Position numbers and translations under genes: made by a program
Source: Ceratorhiza oryzae-sativae
Lineage: Eukaryota > Basidiomycota > Agaricomycetes > Cantharellales > Ceratobasidiaceae
Length of the DNA stretch: 64,000 nt
Assembly: GCA_030998015.1 (NCBI GenBank)
Contig: JARWMV010000235.1
Coordinates: 1,612,001 to 1,676,000 of the forward strand
Direction of reading: 5' to 3'
Notes under the pieces: model-generated
The model's database searches: none
Told to the model about the DNA's origin: nothing
The model's input: only the letters and a program-made list of their open reading frames with translations
Part shown: positions 21,659 through 34,100 of the stretch, in pieces
Layout of the letters: every line of letters starts with the position of its first letter
How positions within the stretch are numbered: position 1 is the first letter of the stretch

Positions 21659-24019
21659 CGCTCAAGCGGCACGGACGACCAGCGTGTGCGACGGTAGGTG
21701 TAGGTTTATAAACACAAGTGGTTGCTGCGACCGCCTGAATAAAAGGGTCAAACACAAAGAAACATTCATCTGCTGTGTTTGGCTTCATAAGAATCGCCAA
21801 ATCCGGTTGCCCAACAAGGGATCAATTTTGCCTCCGTCAGCACACCCAAACTTCGGCCTTGGGACTAGCGCCGACCCAAACCCAATTCTCGATTAACTAC
21901 AACTGTATTGAGCTTTTTGCCGACCAATTTAGATCACCCCGCCTTGAGAAATCAACCGGTCGTCCCACTCAACCCCTCGAACAAATGATATCGAACGAGT
22001 TCCTCACCAAAGCACTGTCTGCTTCGAGTGGTCATCTTGGCGCACGCGTGGAAAACAGCATCGGCACGAGCCATAAAAATGCTGCATGCTGAGAGCATTC
22101 AGCTCCACGCCTTCAGCGGCTCCTTCGTCGCTCCCGGTGCCCACGCCTAACCCTGTGTCATTGACACAGCTGTGCTCGATGCAGTGGTTCGAGCCGTGCA
22201 ATGTTATGAGCCCGGTCTCTCGGTTTTCCAGAATTCTCAGAGGCCGTGGAATCACTCACTCACGAGTGCAAGGATGGACCTCTATAACTGGCTGGACTAT
22301 GAAAGCCCGGCGAACGTCTCGCTCCACTATCCTCCCGCACTCGTCTGCGCTCGCTGCAAAGGTTGCTCAATCGCAAAAGCCGCCAATCTCGTTCCAAATG
22401 ATTGTTAGTCATAAATTTATCATTTTTGGCTGGGTACCTATCAAGACTTTCTGGTTTCCACACCTAGCAGTTCAACTCGGGAATGCCCCTGAAAAACTCG
22501 AAGAGTAGGCCAAAATCTGCCGGCTCGCAACGTTCCTCACTCCTTGACCTTAAACATTACGTTGCAAGCCAGGCAGAAGGCGAACTGTGCAGGGCGGGTT
22601 TGGCCACCCGAACTTGCTACTTATGCTCGGGGCTCAGCGAGCCGAATTGGACTATAACCAGTTTCAGTAAATTTAAAATTGTATGACATGCCCACCAAAC
22701 GATTGTGACCCTCACTTTCACAAGTACCCAATAGTCCACAACGAGCTGAAATGGGTGAACGTGTTTTGCATTGGGAATACCGATCTGCGTCTGTGTGGTA
22801 CCGCATTCTCATTACTCATAGGGAACTTGCGGTTGCGGACACCCTCGATTCATTGATGGTAGTGCTCGCTGAGAGTATCAGGCTTTGCTTCCAAACCTCG
22901 CTCGGCAACTCGGATATAAAGACCTTAATCGTTCCATGACCTAGACAGCAAACCCACTCGTGACTCCGATGTCCGGGCATTCGGCTGTGTCGCTCTCGTG
23001 GTGGGGTAAACCCAAAGTTATGGTCATCTGAAGGGTTGCTTACTAGATGCAAGATTCTCGGGCAATTCCGACACGGCACTACGATGGAGAGCCTCACTTC
23101 TTGCACAACGTTTCTTCGCCGCTTGTCCACGGAGACTTCATGCCAGTAAGCCCACTTTATGACGCCGTGTTTGGGCTCTGATACTTGATCGTTACAGTGT
23201 AATCCGAACTCTTTAAAAGACAGTGATTATAGTAGCTAATTTGCCTTTCAATGTCCGGATGACGGCCCCAAACGATCGCCACATGTCGACAAGCTACGTC
23301 AGCCCGGGGCTCACTGAAGACAATCACCCTGTTGGCCCACTCCTCATACCAATACGCTGTCATTTATCTCCACTCTGGAGATGTATGGTAATCGGGGCTC
23401 GCTGACACTCTTCTGGATATACATGTGACGTCATCATCCATCGCAGGGTGTTGACCGGACTAGTGTCATTTCAGGCTGATGGACGACCAACCCATGTTCA
23501 ATCCTAGCGCCCGGCCACGCGGGTCCGCACGGGGGGGGTCATATCACACCTTGTTTACAGGAGTTAATAAACCATGCCGCTTACGAAGGGTACGATTTAT
23601 ATGGACTACCAATAGTATATTCGACGACGAGGCGGGCACTGGCGGGGTGTATGCGCGGCTACGATCTGGGATCCCTCTTGTTTCCTGAGGCGAGCTCCCG
23701 CGGACCGGGCATCAGCACTCGTATCGATTAGCCCGTTTAAACCGATATTTAGTCAATTTCAATGACTTTTCTTGACCGTAGCCGAGTATTTTAGTTTCTG
23801 TATAAAAGAGGAGCATTTCGTGTGTTGGATCACGTGCTACTTTCTGCCTCGTCGGGGTTGATCACGAATCGTGCGTCCGCATGGTTCAGGACAGGGCCCA
23901 GTTGTTCAAACCGCCTTCGCTGACTGCGCCATCAGACGACGCAGCTTTGGGAATGTAAAAAGGCGCTCACGCGTATCAAAACTTAGCAGACATTCCTCTC
24001 CCCTCAGCCCCCGCCAGCC
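21659..24019. other. gene-poor interval
   Basis: 2.4 kb without an intact gene. A kinase relic lies at about 23060-23330. Other frames are short and unsupported. A CACGTG box at 23831-23836 lies about 185 bases upstream of the carboxypeptidase start. Confidence 0.45.
23060..23330 (+). pseudogene. protein kinase relic
   Basis: The plus strand reads FLHNVSSPLVHGDFMP and then a GTAAGCCC donor, the form of a kinase catalytic loop (LH...P-V-H-G-D). About 170 bases on, after a TTACAG acceptor-like site, it reads SPGLTED, close to an S-D-F-G-L-T-E-D magnesium loop that lost its DF residues. Frames on both sides are broken. The spacing and the intron between loop and DFG fit kinase genes of this group. 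The evidence is short and the call is tentative. Confidence 0.4.
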
Positions 24020-26061
24020 ATGAGAGTGCTCGTCGCGCCATTGACTCTTACAATTTTGAGCTTTGCAGCAAACTTGGGTCGAGCTGCTCCAGCCAATCAG
24101 CTCCCTCTTGATTCTGGTGCTACATTGCGTGCTGTTGAACACAGTCTGGGGTCTCACGTCGAAATCAACGAAGATGGGACCCGTGAGTACCAGAGACCTC
24201 GACTTGCTGCCAACTTGCAAATTAAATATCTCTGGATACAGACGAGCACATCTCTATTGCATTACTCCCAGGATACAAAATGCGCGTCAAAAGCGTTCAA
24301 GGGTTGTGCGACCCAACCGTTAAGCAGTACTCGGGATACCTAGATGTATCGAAAAATAAACATTTGTTCTTCTGGTGTGTCTCACGCCGACTCGTTTGGC
24401 TTGTTCTCAGTGTGCCTCTAGGTTTTTCGAAAGCCGGAGAGATCCTCAAAAAGCACCTTTGGCTGCGTGGATGAATGGCGAGCACGCTACACTCGATCCC
24501 TGCGGATGCCTCGCTGATTGATTGACAGGCGGACCTGGGGGATCTTCAGGTCTGGGGTTGTTGATGGAGAATGGCCCTTGCAATGTTCTGTCGGGGAATA
24601 CAACCACCATAAATCCATACAGCTGGAACCATGTCGCTAACGTGAGTCTGGTCAACTAAGAGTCGACTGGTCTGACTGGCCTTGTAGATGTTTTATCTGG
24701 ATCAGCCGGCCGGCGTAGGTTACTCCTACTCAACATCAAATCATGTAGTCAGCACTACCAAAGAGGCGGCCAAAGACTTCTATGCATTTATCCAGCTGTT
24801 CCTCACTCGATTTCCGGAATACTCCAGACGCCCGTTTCATGTTCTAGCCGAAAGCTACGGGGGTCAATACGGTCCGAACTTTGCCAGTTACATTATTCAA
24901 CAGAACAAGGCTCGAGTGCTGGACTCGTTATCTCAGCATATCAATCTCGAATCAGTCGTCATTGTAAACGGAATGGTCTCCCCCGAAGTTCAAACTGAAA
25001 TGGTGCCCGAATACGGTTGTCGAGGGCCCCGTGCATTTTGGGACAATAATGGAAAACACTGTGCGCTGCTGCGATCCCGGGTTCCGAGGATGCACCAATT
25101 GATGCAGATGTGCAGAGACTTCCAGACGCCATTAACATGGTATGCAGATCTGTCGTTTCTTGATAACATTTCCCAGTTTTCATCACTTTAACAGCATCCC
25201 AGCGGGAATATATGCGTTCTCTGCCATGAACGAGGGGTTCGAAGTAAGTTCTCTTCAATTGCTGTCAACCTCAATTTAACACTTTGTTTCAGGGGCTAGG
25301 GCGAAACCGGTATGACGTCCGTAGGAAATGTAGTGTTGCCACGGAATGCTATGACGAGATGCACTGGGCCCAAAGTTATTTGAATAGTACCAACGTCAAA
25401 CTGGCGCTGGGGGTTCCTGAGGATTTTGATTATTCATGCAAGTAACCTCTCAACAGTCCCAGCATTTTGACTCGCCTAATGAATCCAATTTGATAGGGTT
25501 GAATATGGAAATCAACGGGGCCTTTGTCCGAGCTGCTGACATAACTAATGATGCCTCGCCTCTGATCCGCGAACTCGTTGAAGATGGCGTTCGGGTCCTG
25601 AATCTAGCTGGAGATGCGGATTTTGCTTGTGACTTTATGGTATGTCTCGTTCTACTGGGATAGTGTAATATGGTGCCTGAGTATATGCCTATGGTGTTGC
25701 AGGGCGCGTTTGAGTGGATGTACCGATTGGACAACCCATATGCAGTATGTCCATAGCCCGATATCAAGCACCACCTGTCTCATGCCTCAGAACAGAAAGA
25801 GTTCAGAACGACGAATAACACATTTTGGAAGAATGGCGATGGGCAGGTGGTCGGAGAGGTCCGGGCCGCTGGATCTGAGGGAGGAAAGACCGCCGGCCAT
25901 TATACCTGGCTGCGGGTATACGAGGCCGGCCATATGGTACCTCATGATCAGCCAGAAATATCGCTCGAGTTTTTTGAAAAGTGAGTAGCTCTATGAGGTG
26001 GGAGTCGCGTGGCAGCTAATTTGATGTGGGCAGGTGGATAAGTAACCAGCCGATTGCCTGA
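24020..26061 (+). CDS. secreted or vacuolar serine carboxypeptidase (S10 family)
   Basis: Hydrolyses C-terminal peptide bonds. The protein starts MRVLVAPLTLTILSFAANLG, a signal peptide. Spliced exons give GYLDVSKNKHLFFW (S10 N-terminal motif), WMNGGPGGSSGLG (oxyanion region), YLDQPAGVGYSYS, ESYGGQYGP with the nucleophile Ser, NLAGDADFACDFM with the catalytic Asp, and YEAGHMVPHDQP with the catalytic His, so the triad is complete. Cys residues follow the carboxypeptidase pattern. About eight introns were read; the one at about 24474-24526 has a GC donor (ATGAATG^GCGAGC) and an AG acceptor, required to join WMNGGPGG. The last exon encodes ISNQPIA before TGA at 26059-26061. Length is about the usual 480-520 residues. 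Destination (vacuole or outside) cannot be told from sequence. Confidence 0.9.
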
Positions 26062-26235
26062 GCCATATAATTTCTTTAGTGTTTGACGAATTGCTGTATA
26101 AATTGAGAGTATAATGGTTGCGTTTTAAAGAAAATTTCCCCATCTTCTAGCTTGAATTAACGTGTGGCAATAAGATATAGCCCGATGCTCGATGCCGAAA
26201 GATGTGAACAAAAGAAGAGATATCTTCGCGTTTGT

Positions 26236-26256
26236 CACGTGTTTAAAAGTCACGTG
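26236..26256. promoter_or_regulatory. paired CACGTG boxes
   Basis: Two CACGTG palindromes (26236-26241 and 26251-26256), 15 bases apart and both preceded by GT, lie 31-51 bases upstream of the ATG at 26287. CACGTG is the usual site of Cbf1-like bHLH factors in fungi. Which protein binds here is inference. Confidence 0.45.
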
Positions 26257-26286
26257 TGGTAAACACTCCCAGAACGTGCAACCATC

Positions 26287-27624
26287 ATGCCTGGCCGTTC
26301 GCATCTGGACAATGTCACGTCGGTTCACTCGTCGGATGCCATCAATGACTCGATGTCGGAAGTGATGTCCGTCGCAATGACGGACGACCGGGAATCCACT
26401 GTTGGCGCCATTGCCCCCGCCGTGCTCAACCCAGAGGCTGAACGCGTACGCGCAGTGTTGGCGACTATGCAGCAAACCCTCTCTCAACTCGGAGTGCGTC
26501 CCTAGCTCCTGGAAGGTGGCCCCAACTGACTAGTCCTGTAGATAAGTTTTGACTCTCTGGGGGACCAAACTGCCAAGGTCACCACGCTTCCTTCCGGCAT
26601 GGAAGCCAACCAGGAGATTCTCGCTGTGCAAAGACATGTGAGTTTGCTTACATTCGGCTCAAAATACCCGAGTAACAATCGAAACGTAGATGTCCCGTCA
26701 AAGGCGCAAGTGAGCGAAATCGCATGTATCTTGAACATTTATGACTGAATGGCATATGGATAGGCAAGACGAGAATATCGAGGAGATCAAGAAACTCCTG
26801 CGAGAAGTCGCTCAGGAACAAATTGTAGACCATTTAAGGAATCAAGGTCGGGTCCTTCTAGCTATCCCTCCGCTGTCTTAACCACTTACGGTTTTCTAGT
26901 GGCCGAACAGGTCTTGGAAATCATTGACGAATTTGTCGAGCAAGAGGTGCAACGGAACCTTGAAGAAATGATACCAGTTGAACTTCAGCGTCAGGTTGAG
27001 GAGCAGAAGAAGCAGTTGGAAGACGTGCGGAGAAGTCTTCATAATTCGTACGTGCTTCTTTTACCCGTTCAACACTTCAGTGCTCCGTGTGGCTTATGTT
27101 TGCGATAGAGAGGCGCGTCGTGCTAACGCGCTTTTGCGCTCCACGCATATGACCGATCCCTTACATAAGCTGTTGCTCCCGAGCGGCATGGTGAGCGCAG
27201 ACTTTCCAGAGCATCTTGGCGAGTTGTTTGCTATGGATGGTGTGTGCAATTCAATTTCGGTTTACTTCGAGCTGACTGGATGCCTTCTGCGCACTATTCT
27301 CGACGCAACATAGGTGTCCAAGCAAAACGATTGCTCGCAGAGTATGGAATTGAACCCTCGGAATCTCGCGAGAAGAATCTCAACCGCTTCATGCAATTCA
27401 TTGGCGTTTCATACCAGATGGTGCGTGGCCAATTCTTTGATACCATAGTGGTAGCCTCGGTCCCCTATTCCTGTCTCTATGTGTCATTGCAAACAAGGGT
27501 CTCTACGTTCTTACTCTCGCCTCGCGTTTTTCTATCATCCACCCTTTTTTCTGACCTTTTCATGACACTCCAGGTGCCTTCACAAGCAAGCTCTGTTGGC
27601 GGCTCAACCGTTGGGGGCTTCTAG
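26287..27624 (+). CDS. coiled-coil protein of unknown function
   Basis: Reading through seven introns gives about 270 residues. Exon 1 starts MPGRSHLDNVTSVHSSDAIN and is Ser/Asp-rich; then ISFDSLGDQTAKVTTLPSGM, a basic mini-exon MSRQRRK, the helical QDENIEEIKKLLREVAQEQI, and a strongly heptad-like segment (VEEQKKQLEDVRRSLHNS). A compact region follows with LHKLLLPSGMVSADFPEHL and SREKNLNRFMQFIGV. The last exon encodes a short Gly/Ser tail ending VGGF before TGA at 27622-27624. All junctions are GT-AG and in phase, so the gene looks intact. I do not recognise the family. The architecture suggests a structural or complex-forming protein. Two CACGTG boxes lie just upstream. Confidence 0.75.
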
Positions 27625-28435
27625 ATCTAGACCAAGGGATAGGAGCGGTCGCGCGTGTTAGAACACTGGGTATCCTACTTTACTTTCATGTTGTACGTTA
27701 ACCTTCTTACTGCAATATCATTGTACATCACTTGATCCCCAACGAAAAATCTGTAAGACTGTCACCGCTGCCACAACAGTCTAGACCCGTCTTCGATCCT
27801 CTAACTGTACTTGGAGTCAATGCTTGACGCCAGTCATTCGTCATCGGCACTTGGACCATGTGTTTGCCTCGCATTCATTTCGAACTGTGGTCGAGGTTCA
27901 GGTTCGCGCCGGTCGCCGCAATGAAAAGCCCGACCACCCCGTCTCGTTCCGTGCGATCACTACCGATATGCACACGATCATCTGAATCGTCTCACGATTT
28001 TATCTAGGTCACCTTCAACCTGATCTGAACCACCCTAATATGGGCGCATGCATCCAATCAGCTGGACTCTGTCCACACTCGGGGACCCTATATCAACTCG
28101 ATGGATAGCTATCGTGGCATCAACACGTTGCTATCGCGCGGTTCGTTAAGCTCGGGCTCAATGCTATGACATTGTGTAGGCCCTTTAGAGACCGGCCTTC
28201 GTTCTGGGGGCTGGGCTGAAAAGTTTAGGGTTTCCCAGGGCAATGACGCAGTGAACCAAGCTAGTATATCATAGGCCACCCCTACGAAGAAAAAACCGAG
28301 GCCCTCCCCTTCGCTATTGACATGAGCACCGTGCTACGACACTCTCTGTGAGCTAGGGTGTTAGCTTGGTCCCCAACATTGTGCATTAACGGATCGTTGC
28401 CCCGCATTTTCTCAATCTCCAGCTCTTCGTCCAGC
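27625..28435. other. no supported gene
   Basis: 810 bases of mixed composition between two plus-strand genes. I see no frame, repeat or motif to report beyond expected promoter sequence for the next gene. Confidence 0.4.
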
Positions 28436-29300
28436 ATGCGATCCGACTCGTCGAGCTCATCTCAGTCATCATTCTGGGACGCAGAGTTCGATTCAGACTC
28501 TGAATACGACGCTTCACAAGAATACTCGGAATGGAGGGAATGTCTCCGAGGCATGGAGGTCAAGTACCCGCGGGGTAATGCGGGGAGAGCCGTGACGCGC
28601 ATGCATCGGGGAAACATGACACAGCTGAGCCTGTGCAGCGGCAAGGGGTTTTGCGCTCTGGCCAAGATATAGGGGGTCGAGCTCCCGTTGAATCCCGTGC
28701 GCAACCAGAGGCAACGGCTATTGGCATGTATCCGTACACGGACGATCCTCCCACGTATGAGGTGGCCGTCGGGGAATTGCCGAAGAAGCCCAGACAATCG
28801 GTAGATTCTGTAGCTGCTCAACTCGCACAAACGAGGGATGGTGTTCATTTGGCCCTATTTCAAAAGTTGGCGGAGGACATGCAGAAGGTGAGTGGTCGAT
28901 TGATCAACTTCCCGGAGAATGCATCAGATTTCATACCCTTGTGATATAGAGCCCGCATCAGGTCATCCATAGGATATCACAATGGCTTATGGATCCCAAC
29001 TCACCAGCGTTCTGGATACCTTTTGGACTATCTATCAGAGGGCTGGCTCACGAACAACTGGACAGGCAAGTATATACCTCTTTTAAACCCGACTCGGAGT
29101 AACATTGTTCCAGAACCAAATACGCCCAAAAAGATTATGCCGAGGGGCTGCGCTCTTTCTATCGGCTACGTCAAGAACAAGGCGAAGCAGCTGTCTACCG
29201 CTTAAATGCAAATGTACGCTTTATGGAGTTCCGGATAGTGACGCTAGGAGGAAGTAAGTTATTATCTCACCTTATGAGGCGTACGTTAAGTTCAGGTCAC
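28436..29300 (+). CDS. unrecognised protein, gene model incomplete
   Basis: The likely start reads MRSDSSSSSQSSFWDAEFDS, acidic and Ser-rich. A second exon encodes YTDDPPTYEVAVGELPKKP (it contains a PPTY motif of PPxY type) and LAQTRDGVHLALFQKLAEDM. A GTGAGT donor at about 28888 and an ATATAG acceptor lead to SPHQVIHRISQWLMDPNSPA and FWIPFGLSIRGLAHEQLD. A further exon gives QKDYAEGLRSFYRLRQEQGE. The joining of exons 1 and 2 and the 3' end could not be made in frame with standard sites, so either the model is wrong there or the gene is damaged. No known domain was recognised. Confidence 0.5.
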
Positions 29301-30075
29301 CTAGCCGTACCAATTGACCGTACCAGGCGACCCAGACCCTAGGGGATGTCGCCAGACCGCTCAGTCTTCTCCACGTTTTTTTTTTTTTCATCAGGCTTGG
29401 TATACATTCATAGCAGCCATATACCCGCGTCCCTTTCCAGCGGGACTGCATCTATAAATTCACTTATCCGCATCGAGCCACCTAGTGGCCTGCTTTATAC
29501 GGCCATTGTGGGTCGTGGGTGGAGTGTGCCGTAAACTGCCGCATGTTGAAGAACAGCGCGCTGGTTTGCAGGCGCTAATAGCGACTGTGGAATGAGGGAG
29601 CCTATGGTTCGGTCGCACATTCCCCTCGACTTGCTAACTGTATCTACGATTATTTTAGAATACAGATTTGCGGTATTTGTTGAACTCTATTTTTCGCTGA
29701 TCAGGGGCACTCGAGCTGGGTGGTGAACCCACTTCCCTTGGTGGTACTACTGTATTCGTTCCTTGCCGCCCTGCCTTCTTGAGCAAGGTAACGACGCGAA
29801 AGTGGGTAGCCGGAAATTATACTGGGTAGCACTGTCAGACGTACACTATCATTATACCAAATGACCTACAGCAAATTCAGCCCCTTCCTAGCGCCATCTG
29901 TATGGGCATCAACTGATGCTTCCTAGGCTAGACAGGGAAGGAGGGATTTGATGCCGCGCATATTTACCCGATATAACCCTTGCCCACAGTTAGCGGATAG
30001 CTCTGTGATAAAACTATCCCCCGTCGACGTTTCGTGCCACAGTAGAATTTAGAAGAATGGATTAACCAATGCAAT
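29301..30075. other. no supported gene
   Basis: 775 bases without a convincing frame. One 10-base T run lies at about 29379. It separates convergent genes. Confidence 0.4.
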
Positions 30076-30978
30076 TCATACAACCAAGCTCATAGACGTT
30101 AGAAATTGAGGCATGACCGAGGGATGAGATCGGGTCTCATTTGGAGAGCATCTAAACTTTGACATCAGTGTCCGATATTCAAGGAAATTGACCGTTGGAA
30201 ACACCTTTACGAATTCTACGAGCAGGGGATGAGCGTGTGCGTTTTTTGTGGTACCAAGTACATACCGCTGTAATTGATCTGGCCATCGCCATCCGTGTCA
30301 GCCTCTTCGATCATCTGTTGGACCTCCGAGTCGGACAACCTTTCGCCTGCGATGCGCCAGTCAATGTTCGAGTGAGAGTGGAAAAAACCGGATAGCGAAC
30401 CTAGGCTGCTCATCATGGCCTTCAACTCGTCTGCGCTGATCTGGCCGCTTCCGTCCTTGTCGAACATCTGGAATGCCTCCTTCATCTCGTCCTCTGCGGT
30501 CACGCCTTGGGCGAGGCCGCCCATCATGGTCAGGAACTCTTCAAAGTCAATCGTGCCGCTGTGATCGAGGTCACCTCGCCCGATGATCTCCTGGAGCTCG
30601 GAATCGCTTGGGGTTTTGCCGAGGGAGCGCATGATGATTCCGAGTTCGTCGGCAGAGATGGTGCCGTCACCATCTTACGGCGGCGGGACGCAAGCGCGTG
30701 GGTCGGGGGTGTTGGAAGGAAACGAGGGGTGCGTACCTTTGTCGAACAGGGAGAACGCCTCCTTGAACTCTGTGCAGGAGAACGACTCGATCTGGGATGC
30801 ACTCGGGGGGCGATACAGGACCTACCAGTGATTTGTTCTAGAAAACGAAGAGATCAAGATTGGAAATGGGGGGATCAGACGGTGGCTCTACCTTGGGTCT
30901 GGACGCGGCCGGGCAACCGTGGGTTCAGTAGTTCACACTCGGCGCGGGACTGGGAGGCCTTACAAGCTGGTGCAACAT
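30076..30978 (-). CDS. calmodulin-like protein with four EF-hands
   Basis: Calcium sensor that would bind target helices in cytosol or nucleus. From ATG at 30978 the reading MLHQL plus [15 protein letters not shown] mirrors the calmodulin N-terminus. The EF loops are [12 protein letters not shown] (split by an intron), [24 protein letters not shown] and [12 protein letters not shown], all with acidic residues at positions 1, 3 and 12. The 54-base stretch encoding [18 protein letters not shown] is an in-frame intron: removing it joins SSLG to ERLSDSEV as in calmodulin. The last exon follows FVK with about 30 unusual residues to TGA at 30076-30078 instead of the short calmodulin end. The first junction does not fit GT-AG cleanly, so the N-terminus is uncertain. 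Overall identity looks below that of true calmodulin. Confidence 0.8.
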
Positions 30979-31109
30979 GGTGGCGAGAGAACGGTCGTTG
31001 ACTTAGGGTTGCCGGATCCCGCATTTTATCGCCATGCCGTCAGCCAACGGGGCGCTCATCAACATGACTAAGCACGTGTCTCCATTCTCGGTCATCGCAT
31101 ACATGGCCG

Positions 31110-34100
31110 TCAGTGCGGCTTGACCAGCAGCCACAGGCCGTCCTTGGCCCTGGGCTCGCCCCGCCCGTCGCGCACGTCCTGCCCCCGCGCCACCACCGCT
31201 ATCTCCCGCGCCGGCTCCGACCGCCGGTCCTCCAGCCGCATCCGCGGCAGGCTCACCAGCCCCGCCGACAGCGGCACCAGCGCAACCTGCACGTCCGCCG
31301 TCGTCCCCGGCAGAACCGCCGCCAGATGCGCGTTGCGCGGCCCCGAGCAAACAAACTGGTCCGTCGGCTCGAGCGTCAGAACCACATCTGCCGTCCGCGT
31401 CCGCGCCCGGTTTTCAATCGCAATGTGCACACAGAACGGCGTGTGAAGCGTCGCAAACGGTGGCAAGCGCGCCAGCCCCACCAGCTCGTCGTCCGGCTCT
31501 TGAAGCGTGGGTATCGTGACTATGCTCGTGGAGGGCGCGATCGCTTCCGCTGCGCCAGCCCTAGCAACAGCGTCAACAAAAACGAGCTGCCCGGGCTTGA
31601 AACCTACCGTCTCCATTGTATTTGGAAGTGGCCAAGAGGCAGCTTGTCGTCTTTTGCTTCCACAAAATCTTCTGCGCTCTCGTCAACATGGGTTTGGATG
31701 CGTAGCGTGTTCGTGAAGCTATCCCCCTTGGTCCACTCTGCCCGAACTTTAGTAGGCTCGCCTTGTCTTCCCAGCAAGTTCTTACCAATCGGGAACAGGT
31801 CTGCATTATCCCCAAGAGTATCGTCCAGCATAACATGCTTCGAACCGGCCTGAAACCATCCAGCTGAGCGCGTTGTTCCCCCACATGCAGCCATCGCTCA
31901 CTGTCAACTCGAATCCAATCCCAGCAACTTCGACATCCCATTCTCCCTCCATTCCAAATGAGACATCGACAACTGCAACATTTCTTGGTTCCTCATAGCC
32001 CTGCTCGAATGTGCCGAGATCCAGAATACCGAGCTGAGGTTTATTCGGTCGCTCGTAATTTACTCGCAGCGTGGTGGAAAACGGAAGCACGGCAGGAACG
32101 GTAAGTGTGTGCAACGTCTCGGTCGTATCACCATCGAGTTCAGAATGTGGAGTCTTGTCTTTTTCGGTGCTGCCGGGGAGAGAAGCCTTGTTCGCCATCG
32201 TGGGGGAAGCTGGGCTGAGCAAACCATCGGCAGTCTGCAGTACCGGCGAACGAAGAGGCGATGCTGCGCGGGAGGGGGACCGGGATACTTGCACACTCGA
32301 ACGCACCGAAAAATCCAGGACGCGATCTCCGGGTTGGCCACGGGTAAACAGTATGAGCGTCTTGGTTACAAACTCTTGAGGCTGAATAAAACCAAGGGAA
32401 AGCTGTTTGATTAGTGAGCTCGACGTCTCATTATCGATCGTGATATCGTTTTCTGTCAACTGGTGTAAATATATCAAAGGTGTTGAAATACCTGCACTCA
32501 CGACTATCATCGAGAGCGGGCTGTATCATCGCGTCCAAGAAGATATCCAGGGGCTTCGTGTCCGCATTTTTGACAGACACTTCAATAGGGAAATACTCTC
32601 CAATATATGTTGGACCGCTGTGTTGGATCGATAGTTCTACCCGATGCGGGGGCGACACGAAGCTTTACCCTCATCAATTAGGTGTCCACTAGTAAAGGGG
32701 TAGGGCGCACCTAACCGATGGGCTTCCGATCCCACGCAACGGCACAATCTGTTTCCCGTTGTACCAAGAAAGAACTGTTGGAGCGCCTTCGACTGCCCTT
32801 GATAGATCAAATGGTAGTTCAATTTGCCACTCGCCCTCTCGAATCTTGAACGTCATCGACTCGAGCTAGGCCAGGGTGATCAGAAGAGGACGCTTGATTA
32901 CAAAGCACACTCACTTGAACCAGGCCAGGTTTTGAGCCAACGATTGAGCCTTGGAGGACGAGAGCTCCTTCCTTGCTCCACCGAAGCCAGCCGTAACGAT
33001 CCGCCTCCTCTCCTCCAATTTTTCCCAGGTCGGCTCTCTGTATGTCAGAATTTGGACTTGGCTTTTCCGTTGCGTGATGGACCACAACCTTTCGGTCTAC
33101 GTTGGTGAATTTGATCTCAAGCAAGGCAAATTCGACCTCGGAGAGTGCTCCATCGGCAGGACCACGAACAATGATCTGGAAAGGAGAAGGATGATTGACA
33201 GGACAAGTCTTGTCCCAGAACATTGCGGAAATGTCAACTTGATAAAGGAATTAATCGAGTGCATATAGGCACAAAAAAAACCATACATAGGGGCACATGA
33301 TCTGATAGGTCCACGACGATTGGGGTCGTCCCGTTAGATGGAGCAGTACTCTATATTTTTTTTTATTGAGATGTTATGGCATCCTTCGAGGGACAACCTT
33401 ACCTTCAGAATCGTCATCAAATCTTCGCCTATGTTTCCACGTTCCTCGTCGGATGCCATACCTGCCTTCCCTTGTCCTTGACATTCATTATACTCGGAAT
33501 GGCATGAAACTTACCAGGCACAAGCATCTCCAGTAGCACGCGTACACTTAATTCGATGTCTGCTAAATTTCGGGCACACTCGTACCAAAGCGCCAATGCC
33601 GGTCGAAGAAGCGTGGCCCAGCGTTCCGTTCGGTAGGTTTTGGCAATTCGCTCAAAGAATCTGTAGATAGTGAGCCAAGCTATCTATGTAGATATTTTAC
33701 TAGCACTCACTTGACAGCTAGGTCAAACTTTCCACTTTCATAATGAGTCTCCGCGATCCGATAGGCGATATAATAGGTCAGACGAGATTGTCCAGTTTGC
33801 TGCTGTTTGAACGTTTCGTACGCTTTGGTGTATAGCTACAAACGGGATAAGCACGCGATAAATCTCAGAAACTTATAGCCTCACTTCAACAATCAACGAG
33901 TGATGGTCAATCTTCTTCTCATTCGCGAACGCCGGCGTTGCACTGACAGGACTCGGATCGGCGATCTGCATAGAACCAGTCAAGCGCCACGATAGAGCAC
34001 GAATGTAAACAAATGTACTTCGGCATCCAGAACGGCCTTGAATCTCGCCAACCGCTGGACCGAGCATCCAGCTGCAATATAATAGTAGAACCCGGGGTGT

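Noticed and set aside
21321..21896. 191-residue Gly/Ala-rich plus-strand ORF
   Set aside because: Antisense of the Pro-rich tract of pseudokinase gene B.
31113..31853. 246-residue Arg/Pro-rich plus-strand ORF
   Set aside because: Antisense shadow of the GC-rich last exons of TRAPPC11.
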